Part shown: positions 55,591 to 62,771 of the stretch, piece after piece
Layout: each line of letters starts with the position of its first letter
Position numbering within the stretch: position 1 is the first letter of the stretch
Origin: Amnibacterium setariae
GTDB lineage: Bacteria; Actinomycetota; Actinomycetes; Actinomycetales; Microbacteriaceae
DNA length: 64,000 bases
NCBI RefSeq assembly: GCF_003581425.1
Contig: NZ_QXTG01000002.1
Span: forward strand, 186,001 to 250,000
Direction of reading: 5' to 3'
Translations under genes and position numbers: made by a program
Notes under the pieces: model-generated
Database searches by the model: none
Seen by the model: the letters and a program-made list of their open reading frames with translations, nothing else
What the model was told of the DNA's origin: nothing

Positions 55591-56568
55591 TCAGCCCTTC
55601 CCCAGGACGTCGACCACGAACACGAGCGTGGAGCCCGCCGGGATCGTCGAGGTCGACTGGTCGCCGTATCCCTGGGCCGGCGGCAGGATCGCGAGGACCT
55701 GCGAGCCGACGCGCTGCCCCGTGAGGGCGGTGACGAGGCCGGGGATGGTCTGCCCCTTCTTCACCACGACGTTGGTGGGCGAGCCGGTGGTCCAGCTCGA
55801 GTCGAAGACCGTGCCGTTCGCCGGGTCGCCCGGCTTCCACACGACGCCCGTGTACTGGACGACCGCCGTGTCGCCGTCCTCGATCGTCGCCCCGTCGCCG
55901 ACCTTGAGGTCCGCGACCCGCAGCGTCGTCGGCGGGGTGTCCTCCGGCAGCGTGATGCCGGGCCGGCCGTCGGCGCCGAGCACGACGGCGGGCAGGCCGT
56001 TGCCCATCACCTGGTTGCGGCCGTTCGCGCGGGCGAGGTACGCGTCCTTCACGTCGACCACCGCGACGACCGAGTCGGTCGCCTTCAGCCCGGTCGGCCG
56101 CGTCTCGGCGGGGATCGCCTGGGACGGCGGCAGGACGACGGCGAGCCGCTCCCCCACCTGCGCGCAGACGAGCGCCTTGCGGAGGCCCAGGATGCCGACC
56201 TTGTCGATCACGAACTTGGCGGGCGCCGAGCCGGTGTAGTCGGTCTTCGTGACCTCCTGGCCCGTCGTCCCGTTGAGGAACGTGACCTCGGCGGCGATCT
56301 CCTGCGCGCCCTGCAGCGGGGCGCCGCGGCCCGGGATCAGCGAGCTGACCTGCGTCTCGTCGACGTGGATCGGCGTCGCGAAGTCGACCGTCGGCGCGGT
56401 GCCGAATCGACCCGTCGCGCTGACGCTCTCCGAGGCCCCGCCCGGCTGCGCCAGCGGCGAGCAGCCCGCCGCGCTCCCCGCGCCGCCCGAGCAGCCCGTC
56501 AGGGCCGCGGCGAGCGACGCCACGACCGCGGCGCCGGCGAGGAGGCGGGCGGTGGCGTGCACGGTCAT
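55591..56568 (-). CDS. FKBP-type peptidyl-prolyl isomerase, lipoprotein
   Basis: This secreted prolyl isomerase is 325 residues long. The N-terminal signal has lipobox ALTGC (Cys about 26). Two FKBP-like domains follow. The second is the better conserved (about 215-322): VQYTGVVW, GTVFDSSW, VITAL-like IPGLVTALTGQRVGSQVLAILPP and GYGD. The first (about 90-180) is degenerate. It is usually encoded beside pafBC near the proteasome locus. Confidence 0.9.
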   Translation of the reverse strand: MTVHATARLLAGAAVVASLAAALTGCSGGAGSAAGCSPLAQPGGASESVSATGRFGTAPTVDFATPIHVDETQVSSLIPGRGAPLQGAQEIAAEVTFLNGTTGQEVTKTDYTGSAPAKFVIDKVGILGLRKALVCAQVGERLAVVLPPSQAIPAETRPTGLKATDSVVAVVDVKDAYLARANGRNQVMGNGLPAVVLGADGRPGITLPEDTPPTTLRVADLKVGDGATIEDGDTAVVQYTGVVWKPGDPANGTVFDSSWTTGSPTNVVVKKGQTIPGLVTALTGQRVGSQVLAILPPAQGYGDQSTSTIPAGSTLVFVVDVLGKG

Positions 56569-56590
56569 CGATCCTGCCAGTTTTTCCTGG

Positions 56591-56616
56591 CCTTCGATCC
56601 GCAGGCGGATCGAAGG
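56591..56616. repeat. Palindromic hairpin repeat, copy 2, at the trmI-FKBP junction
   Basis: CCTTCGATCCGC (56591-56602) pairs with GCGGATCGAAGG (56605-56616) around AG. Its 22-bp core is identical to 19411-19432. On the minus strand it lies after trmI and may terminate it. A second small hairpin, CCAG-TTTTTC-CTGG, is adjacent (56577-56590). Confidence 0.65.
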
Positions 56617-56677
56617 CGTGCGCTACCGCGACGCTGAACGCGTCGCGGCTGAGCGCCGGTGCGGGTGCGTTCGGAGA

Positions 56678-57667
56678 TCAGTCGTCCGAGTCGGCGGGGA
56701 GGTCGCCGGCAGGGGCGGCGGTGCGGGCGTCCGCGATCTCCGCGGCCTGGCGCGCGGCCTTGCGGATCCGCTTCGGGCTCTTCTCCCGCTCCCCGATCGC
56801 GCCGGGCGTCCACAGCTCGACGTCCTCGTCCGCGAACTCCTTCGGGGCGCGGCGCGTCGAGCGCGGCGCGACCGCGCCGTCGGCGAGCCGGCGGGCGGTC
56901 ACGAGGAAGCCGGTGTGCGCGACCATCCGGTGGTCCGGGCGGACCGCGAGGCCGTCGACGTGCCAGCCGCGGACCATCGTCTCGGTCGACAGCGGCTCGG
57001 TGAAGGCGCCGCTGTCGCGCAGCGCCTCGACGACGCGGGACAGCTGCGGCACGGTCGCGATGTAGGCGAGGACGACGCCGCCCGGGGACAGCGCGCGCTG
57101 CACCGCGGGCACGACCTCCCACGGCGCGAGCATGTCGAGCACGACGCGGTCGGCGACCTCCGGCTCCCCCGCGTCGAGCACCTCCGCGAGGTCGCCGGTC
57201 GTCAGCGTCCAGCGGTCGGGCGCGCCGCCGAAGAAGCCGGCGACGTTGTCCGCGGCGACGTCGGCGAACTCCTGGCGGCGCTCGACCGAGTGGAGGGTGC
57301 CGGTCTCGCCGATCGCGCGCAGCAGCCAGAGGGTGAGGGCGCCGCTGCCGACGCCCGCCTCCACCACCCGCTGCCCGAGGGCGATGTCGGCGGAGGCGAG
57401 GATCTGGCCCGCGTCCTTCGGGTAGACGATCGCCGCGCCGCGCGGCATCGACATGACGTAGTCGGTGAGCAACGGCTTCAGCGCCAGGTAGGTCGTGCCG
57501 TCGGAGCCGGTGACGACGCTGCCGTCCGGCGCGCCGATGAGCAGGTCGTGCGCGAGCGTGCCGCGGTGCGTGTGGAAGACGCCGCCCGAGGTCAGCGTGA
57601 TCGTGTTGCGGCGGCCCTTGTGCCCGGTCAGCTGCACCCGGTCGCCGGCGCGGAACGCCCCGGTCAC
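56678..57667 (-). CDS. trmI: tRNA (adenine-N1-)-methyltransferase TrmI
   Basis: TrmI methylates A58 of tRNA. The 329-residue product has an N-terminal small domain (FRAGDRVQLTGHKGRRNTITL), the bridging YPKDAGQIL segment and a Rossmann SAM site VVEAGVGSGALTLWLL, with DMLAPWE. The C-terminal tail is charged and low-complexity. GTG 57667 overlaps the HAD stop (GTGA). In many actinobacteria trmI flanks the Pup-proteasome genes; here it is next to FKBP. Confidence 0.93.
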   Translation of the reverse strand: MTGAFRAGDRVQLTGHKGRRNTITLTSGGVFHTHRGTLAHDLLIGAPDGSVVTGSDGTTYLALKPLLTDYVMSMPRGAAIVYPKDAGQILASADIALGQRVVEAGVGSGALTLWLLRAIGETGTLHSVERRQEFADVAADNVAGFFGGAPDRWTLTTGDLAEVLDAGEPEVADRVVLDMLAPWEVVPAVQRALSPGGVVLAYIATVPQLSRVVEALRDSGAFTEPLSTETMVRGWHVDGLAVRPDHRMVAHTGFLVTARRLADGAVAPRSTRRAPKEFADEDVELWTPGAIGEREKSPKRIRKAARQAAEIADARTAAPAGDLPADSDD

Positions 57668-58335
57668 GCGGTCCTCAGCTCGTCGGCGACGGCGGCGAGG
57701 TCCTCGGGGCCGCGTCCGTCGAGGGTCCGCCAGAGGCGCCAGCGGTCCCCCTCCGGCAGCACCGCCTGGTGCGGCACGCCGACCGTCGCCGCGCCGGACG
57801 CGACCGCCGCGGCGAGCCCGGGCGGCGAGTCCTCGATCGCGACGCACGCCGCGATGTCGACGCCGAGCAGCTCCGCGGCGCGGAGGTAGGCCTCCGGGTG
57901 CGGCTTCGGGCGCTCGACGTCGTCGCCGGCGACCACGACGTCGAAGGCGCCGAACGGCACGGCCGCCGCGACCGCCTCCGCCATCCGCCGCTCCGACATC
58001 GTCACGAGCGCGGTGGGGACGCCGGCGTCGCGGATCGCGGCGAGCAGGGCGAGCGCGCCCGGCCGCCACGGCAGCGGCGCCACGAGGTGGTCGGTGACGA
58101 ACTCGGTCTGCCAGGCCACGATCTCCTCGACGTCCATCCGCACGCCGTGCTGCTGCAGCACGCGGGCCCCGTCGCGGAGCCCGCTGCCGACGAGGGAGAT
58201 CGCCTGCTCGTGGGTCCAGGTGCCGCCGAAGCGGCCGACGAGCTCCGTCTCCGCGGCGAACCAGAACGGTTCGGTGTCGACGAGGGTGCCGTCCATGTCC
58301 CAGAGCACGGCGGCGGGCAGCTGCGGCACGATCAT
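57664..58335 (-). CDS. HAD family hydrolase (beta-phosphoglucomutase-like subgroup)
   Basis: This 223-residue haloacid dehalogenase-type phosphatase has motif I DMDGTLVDTEP (about 13-23), motif II LVTMSERR, motif III KPHPEAYLRAAELL and motif IV IEDSPPGLAAAVASG. The cap domain is between about 25 and 85. ATG 58335 is preceded by TATCCT with an 8-base gap (leaderless). Substrate not readable. Confidence 0.88.
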   Translation of the reverse strand: MIVPQLPAAVLWDMDGTLVDTEPFWFAAETELVGRFGGTWTHEQAISLVGSGLRDGARVLQQHGVRMDVEEIVAWQTEFVTDHLVAPLPWRPGALALLAAIRDAGVPTALVTMSERRMAEAVAAAVPFGAFDVVVAGDDVERPKPHPEAYLRAAELLGVDIAACVAIEDSPPGLAAAVASGAATVGVPHQAVLPEGDRWRLWRTLDGRGPEDLAAVADELRTA

Positions 58336-58343
58336 CGGCCCCG

Positions 58344-58349
58344 AGGATA
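58344..58349 (-). promoter_or_regulatory. -10 hexamer of the HAD-trmI promoter
   Basis: TATCCT on the minus strand ends 8 bases before ATG 58335, a leaderless arrangement. It is divergent from the PAC2 gene. Confidence 0.5.
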
Positions 58350-58395
58350 GCGACGCGGAGAGCGAACAGCCCCGCCCGCCCCGAGGGGCGCGGCC

Positions 58396-58401
58396 TAGGG
58401 T
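58396..58401 (+). promoter_or_regulatory. -10 hexamer for the PAC2 gene
   Basis: TAGGGT lies 37 bases before ATG 58439. No strong ribosome-binding site follows. Confidence 0.4.
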
Positions 58402-58438
58402 GGGGCGGTCGGCGAGCCGCCGGCGGCTGACGGAAGCG

Positions 58439-59371
58439 ATGCGATTGGCCCAGACGAAGCGATTCCAGCGAGGACGCGTCCTCGTGGTGGCGTTCGAAGG
58501 TTGGAACGACGCCGGCGAGGCTGCGACGAACGCGGTGCGGATGGTGCGCGACGCGCTGCCGCTCAGCCCGATCCTCGAGATCGACCCCGAGCTGTACATG
58601 GACTACCAGTTCAACCGGCCGACCGTCGGGGTGGACGAGCACGGGGTGAAGGGTCTGACCTGGCCGGGCGCGACCATGTGGGGGCCCGCGAAGCGGGTGC
58701 GCGGCCGCGGGCTCGCCGTCGAGGCGACCGACCCGGACCCGCGGATCGACCGCGACAACCTCTACGTGCTCCTCGGCACGGAGCCGTCGCGCAGCTGGCG
58801 CGCCTTCGTCGCGGAGATCGTCGACGCCGCCCTCGTCGCGGACGTCGAGGGGATCGTCACCCTCGGCGCGATGCTGGCCGACGTGCCGCACACGCGCCCC
58901 ATCTCGACCTTCGCCTCCAGCGAGGACGCGGAGATCCGCACCGACCTCGACCTCGAGCGCAGCAACTACGAGGGCCCCGTCGGGATCCTCTCCGTGATCC
59001 AGGACGCCGCCGCGCGCGTCGGCATCCCGACCGTGTCGATCTGGGCCTCCGTGCCGCACTACGTGCACAACGCGCCGTCCCCGAAGGCGACGCTCGCCCT
59101 GATCGAGCGCCTCGAGTCCGTGCTCGACGTGGCCGTGCCCCGCGGCGACCTCGAGGACGAGGCCGAGGCGTGGGAGAGCGGCATCGACGCCCTCGCGAAC
59201 GAGGACGAGGACATGGCCGCGTACATCGAGCAGCTCGAGAAGGCGCGCGACACCGTCGACTCCCCCGAGGCCTCCGGCGAGGCGATCGCGCGCGAGTTCG
59301 AGCGCTACCTCCGCCGCGGCGAGGGCCCCGGCCGCGGCGAGCAGCCGCCTCCCTGGCGCCCCGGCGATTGA
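58439..59371 (+). CDS. PAC2 family protein
   Basis: This 310-residue protein of the PAC2 (proteasome assembly chaperone-like, DUF75) family has VVAFEGWNDAGEAATNAV, LGAMLADVPHTRP and VGILSVIQDAAARVGIPTVSIWASVPHYV, followed by an acidic helical tail. Bacterial PAC2 proteins are of unclear function and are often encoded near the proteasome locus in actinobacteria. That locus is not seen here although trmI and FKBP are. Confidence 0.88.
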   Translation: MRLAQTKRFQRGRVLVVAFEGWNDAGEAATNAVRMVRDALPLSPILEIDPELYMDYQFNRPTVGVDEHGVKGLTWPGATMWGPAKRVRGRGLAVEATDPDPRIDRDNLYVLLGTEPSRSWRAFVAEIVDAALVADVEGIVTLGAMLADVPHTRPISTFASSEDAEIRTDLDLERSNYEGPVGILSVIQDAAARVGIPTVSIWASVPHYVHNAPSPKATLALIERLESVLDVAVPRGDLEDEAEAWESGIDALANEDEDMAAYIEQLEKARDTVDSPEASGEAIAREFERYLRRGEGPGRGEQPPPWRPGD

Positions 59372-59387
59372 TTCCGCGTCGGGTCTG

Positions 59388-59450
59388 CAGGACGGCGTCG
59401 AGGATGAAGGCCGCATCCCGTCAGGAGGGCCTTCGTCCGTGACATCGGCC
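59388..59450 (+). repeat. 63-bp direct repeat, left copy
   Basis: It aligns without gaps to 60410-60472 with about 46 of 63 identities, including GGCCTTCGTCCGT. It contains a stem GAAGGCC...GGCCTTC and serves as the PAC2 gene terminator. With the right copy it flanks the AbiEi/DUF559 gene. Confidence 0.6.
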
Positions 59451-59511
59451 TTCGGAGCCGACTGACCTCACCTCCCCAGAGCCGTGCCGTGCGGCGGCCG
59501 CCGCGGACGGA

Positions 59512-59517
59512 CACCAT
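59512..59517 (+). promoter_or_regulatory. Candidate -10 hexamer of the AbiEi/DUF559 gene
   Basis: CACCAT ends 7 bases before GTG 59525, a leaderless arrangement with a weaker hexamer than its neighbours. Confidence 0.35.
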
Positions 59518-59524
59518 CTGCGCC

Positions 59525-60403
59525 GTGCGCGACTTCTGGACGACGGCGGACCTGAAGGCTCGGGGGAAGACGGACCGCGAGATCCGGCGGGCGCTCCGCG
59601 ACGGCGCGCTGGTCGGGGTGCGGCCGGGATGGTTCGCGCGGCCGGGTGCTGACCCCGTCCTCGTGCGAGCCGTCCGGGTCGGCGGCGCCGCCACCGCTCA
59701 CTCCGCAGCACGCGTCCGCGGGCTGTGGATTCCCCCGGACGTGCAGGGGGCGTCGTTCCGACGGCCCGCGCCCGTCCGGACGCCGGTGCTGCGGGTCGCG
59801 GTCGCGAAGACCACGACGACGGCGCGGCTCCGGGATCCGGACGACCCGTCCCGTGCGCTCGGCGACCGGCCGGACGTGGGCCTGCACTGGTCGGACCCGG
59901 CGATGGTGCGGGCCGCGCGTCCGGGCGGGATCGTCCCCGTGCTCACCATGCTCCGCGACGTGTTCCGGGTCGAGCCGCCGGAGCGTGCGCTCGCGGTCGT
60001 CGACTCCGCGCTCCACCACCGGTTCCTGCGTCCTGCGGACCTCCCGGCCCTGTCCGCGCTCCTCCCCGCGCACCTCGCGCCGGTCGTCGCGAGCGCCGAC
60101 GGCAGGGCGGAGTCCGGCATCGAGACGGTCGTCCGCTGCCTCCTGAGCGCTGCCGGCCTGCGGGTCGAGCCGCAGGCGGAGATCCCGGGCATCGGACGGG
60201 TGGACCTGCTCGTCGAGGGGCGCCTGATCGTCGAGGTGGATGGCAGGCAGTGGCACGACGGCGACGCGTTCGAGGAGGACCGGCGACGGGACCTCGTCGC
60301 GGCGCGTGCCCGCTACCGGGTGCTGCGGTTCACCTGGCACCAGGTGCTGTTCCGCTGGGCCGAGGTCGAGGCCGCGGTGCTCGCCGCGCTCGTGGCGGCG
60401 TGA
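59525..60403 (+). CDS. AbiEi-like / DUF559 (Vsr-fold) domain protein
   Basis: The 292-residue product has an N-terminal AbiEi-like winged-helix region (DFWTTADLKARGKTDREIRRALRDGALVGVRPGWFA, about 2-38) and a C-terminal DUF559 domain (about 200-292). The latter has a PD-(D/E)XK-like core, GRVDLLVEGRLIVEVDGRQWH, and HDGDAFEEDRRRDLVAARARYRVLRFTWHQV. Such proteins occur widely in actinobacteria with no proven role. GTG 59525 is chosen by the leaderless hexamer. It is flanked by 63-bp direct repeats. Confidence 0.8.
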   Translation: MRDFWTTADLKARGKTDREIRRALRDGALVGVRPGWFARPGADPVLVRAVRVGGAATAHSAARVRGLWIPPDVQGASFRRPAPVRTPVLRVAVAKTTTTARLRDPDDPSRALGDRPDVGLHWSDPAMVRAARPGGIVPVLTMLRDVFRVEPPERALAVVDSALHHRFLRPADLPALSALLPAHLAPVVASADGRAESGIETVVRCLLSAAGLRVEPQAEIPGIGRVDLLVEGRLIVEVDGRQWHDGDAFEEDRRRDLVAARARYRVLRFTWHQVLFRWAEVEAAVLAALVAA

Positions 60404-60409
60404 CGGACG

Positions 60410-60472
60410 CAGGTCGGTGTGGAGGACGAAGGCGCGATCGCCCGCGATCGGCCTTCGTCCGTCACACCGGCC
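60410..60472 (+). repeat. 63-bp direct repeat, right copy (with terminator)
   Basis: This is the right copy of the repeat at 59388-59450. It contains a long stem, GGACGAAGGCGCGATCGC (60424-60441) with GCGATCGGCCTTCGTCC (60444-60460) and a one-base bulge, likely terminating the AbiEi/DUF559 gene and convergent uppP. Confidence 0.65.
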
Positions 60473-60480
60473 TGCACGCG

Positions 60481-61329
60481 CTACGGCTGGACGACGCCCG
60501 CCAGCAGGAGGCCGATCAGCAGCAGGCCGAGCACGATCCGGTAGGCCACGAAGGGCAGGAACGAGCCGCGGTTCAGGTAGCGGAGGAAGAAGGCGATGAC
60601 GACGAGGCCGACGACGAAGGCCACCACCGTCGCGGCGAAGGTCTCGACGCCGCTGAACAGCTCCGTGCCCGGGTCGCGGACCGTCTTCACGAGCTCGTAG
60701 AGGCCGGAGCCCCACACCGCCGGGATCGCGAGGAGGAACGAGTACCGCGCCGCGGCGGCGCGCGTGTACCCGAGCACCAGGCCCGCACCGATCGTGCCGC
60801 CGGAGCGGGAGACGCCGGGGATCAGCGCGAGCGCCTGCGCGAGGCCGAAGATCACGCCGTCGCGGGCGTTCAGCTGGTCGATCGTCTTCCGCTTGCGGCC
60901 CACCAGGTCCGCGATGCCGAGCAGGACGCCGAACACGATCAGGTTGACGGCGACGACCCAGAGCGAGCGGAACTGGTCCTCGATCAGGTTCTGCAGGAGG
61001 ACGCCGAGGATCACGATGGGCAGCGAGCCGATGATGATCAGCCAGCCCAGGCGGTAGTCGTGGTCGGTGCGGGGCACCCGCACGGCGCCGTCCGCGCCCT
61101 TCACCTTGAACAGGCCGAGGAAGAACGCGCGCACGATGCGCACGATGTCCTTCCAGAAGTAGACGAGCACCGCGGTCTCGGTGCCGAGCTGGATGATCGC
61201 GGTGAACGCCGCGCCCGGGTCCTTGCCGCCCTCGAGGAAGATGCCCGCGATGCGCAGATGGGCGCTCGAGGAGACGGGGATGAACTCCGTCAACCCCTGG
61301 ATCAGGCCCAGCACGAGCGCTTCGATCAC
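60481..61329 (-). CDS. uppP: Undecaprenyl-diphosphate phosphatase
   Basis: UppP recycles the lipid carrier used by the MurG/FtsW pathway and can confer bacitracin resistance. The 282-residue protein has about eight helices and both family motifs: LTEFIPVSSSAHL (residues 13-25) and PGVSRSGGTIGAG. GTG 61329 has GGAGGGGG upstream. A TAGCCT hexamer lies at 61377-61382 (minus). Confidence 0.95.
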   Translation of the reverse strand: MIEALVLGLIQGLTEFIPVSSSAHLRIAGIFLEGGKDPGAAFTAIIQLGTETAVLVYFWKDIVRIVRAFFLGLFKVKGADGAVRVPRTDHDYRLGWLIIIGSLPIVILGVLLQNLIEDQFRSLWVVAVNLIVFGVLLGIADLVGRKRKTIDQLNARDGVIFGLAQALALIPGVSRSGGTIGAGLVLGYTRAAAARYSFLLAIPAVWGSGLYELVKTVRDPGTELFSGVETFAATVVAFVVGLVVIAFFLRYLNRGSFLPFVAYRIVLGLLLIGLLLAGVVQP

Positions 61330-61431
61330 GCGTTCCCCCTCCGGGACGAGCGGCAGGAGGGTCCCGCGCGGCTGGAAGGCTAGCGGGACGCCGCCGCGCC
61401 TCCCGAGCGGCCGCGCCGACGTCGCCGCTCG

Positions 61432-62015
61432 TCACGGGGCGGGCAGGGCGTCGAGCGCGGTGCCCATCAGCACCGCGAACGCGGTGTGGAGCCGCGCCCC
61501 GTCGATCCCACGATCAACGTGCGGTCGCCGTACGCCGCCGCGAAGGACCGGGTCGCGAACCACTTCGAGGGCCCCAGCAGGACCGCGTCGTCCTCGGCCG
61601 GCGGACCCGCCGTGTACCGCTGCTCGACCTGGGCGAACGGCACCGGCACGAGCAGCAGCGTGAGCGTCTCCGCGGGATCGGCCGTGCTGATCGTGCACGA
61701 CGGCGACCCGTCCCGCTGCCCCGACCGCAGACCCTCGATCGCGAGCCCGTACGCCTCCATCGGCACGTCGATGTCCTCGCGGGTCAGGAACGCGCACAGG
61801 TCGGTGTCCGGGTCTGCGGCGACCGTCGGAGCGGAGGCGGAGGCGGAGGCGGAGGGCGCGGCGGACCGGCGCGACGAGCCGCCGGACGCCGCGGGGGCGC
61901 GGTCGACGCCTGCGCCCGCTCCCGAGCACGCGACGAGGAGCAGGGCGGTGGCGGGGACCAGGAGCAGCGCCGCGGTCCGTCGGCCGAGGCGGCGCGGCGT
62001 CCTCGACGCGCTCAT
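61432..62015 (-). pseudogene. Putative lipoprotein with a 3'-end frameshift
   Basis: The gene starts at ATG 62015, overlapping the upstream gene stop (ATGA). The signal has lipobox LLVAC and a Ser/Ala-rich region follows. From the start the frame stops at 61467, after about 182 residues, with a meaningless tail (STGRGSTPRSRC). Shifting frame near 61510 gives LIVG then IDGARLHTAFAVLMG and a stop at 61432. One missing base in the GTGGGATCGAC region would explain it. The function is unknown; the break may be a mutation or sequencing error. Confidence 0.68.
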
Positions 62016-62674
62016 CGGCCGGACCGGGTCCAGCCGAACCAGCCGATGGCGGCCAGCACGACGAGCTGCAGGACGTAGCCGACCACCGCGGGTGCGATCG
62101 ACGGCGCGAGCTGCGAGAGGACGGCGACCACCAGCGCCGTCGGCGGGAACCAGCCCGGCGTCGTGCGGGCGATCCAGACCGCGACCAGACCGAGGACGGA
62201 CCCGATCGCGATGACGGCGGACGCGCCCAGGATGGTCGAGCCGAGCAGGTCCGGCTGCTCGTTCAGCGCGGCCACCGCCGCGCGGCGCTGCTCCTCGCCG
62301 CCGTGGTCCGTCGCGGACACGAACGGCAGCGCCTCCGCCGTGATCGCGAGCGCGAACACGAGGCCGCCGCCGGCGACCAGCAGCCCGGCGAGGATCCCCG
62401 GCCAGGACGCCCGCGTGAGGAGGACGAGCATCAGCGCCGTGGCGAGGAAGGAGAGCGCGTACGCGGGTCCTGCGAGGTAGAGGTGGAGCGGCCACCAGCC
62501 GGGCCTCGTGACGTCCTCGACGGACAGGGCGCCGTCGAAGGGACCCTCCCAGGCGGCGAACGCGAGTCTGCCGACCAGCGAGATCAGCAGGACGACGAAC
62601 AGGACCGCGACGGCGCGGCGGGCGGGCGGGCGCGCGGTCGCCGGCGGTGCGGGCAGGACGGTCAGGTCGGTCAC
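62012..62674 (-). CDS. Multi-pass membrane protein of unknown function
   Basis: The 220-residue product has five or six hydrophobic segments (about 25-46, 70-92, 98-122, 152-176, 182-204 and 204-216). GTG 62674 is chosen because GGAGG lies 5 bases upstream. It ends with an ATGA overlap into the lipoprotein gene, so the two are coupled. I do not recognise a family. It may form a unit with the adjacent LuxR-type membrane regulator. Confidence 0.75.
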   Translation of the reverse strand: MTDLTVLPAPPATARPPARRAVAVLFVVLLISLVGRLAFAAWEGPFDGALSVEDVTRPGWWPLHLYLAGPAYALSFLATALMLVLLTRASWPGILAGLLVAGGGLVFALAITAEALPFVSATDHGGEEQRRAAVAALNEQPDLLGSTILGASAVIAIGSVLGLVAVWIARTTPGWFPPTALVVAVLSQLAPSIAPAVVGYVLQLVVLAAIGWFGWTRSGR

Positions 62675-62771
62675 GGGAGCCTCCGAAGTGTGGGGATCGA
62701 GGTCCCGACCCTCGCCGGACGGCGGATCCCGCACATCGGCCTCAGCACCGATCTCCGCCTCGCGCCGCGGA

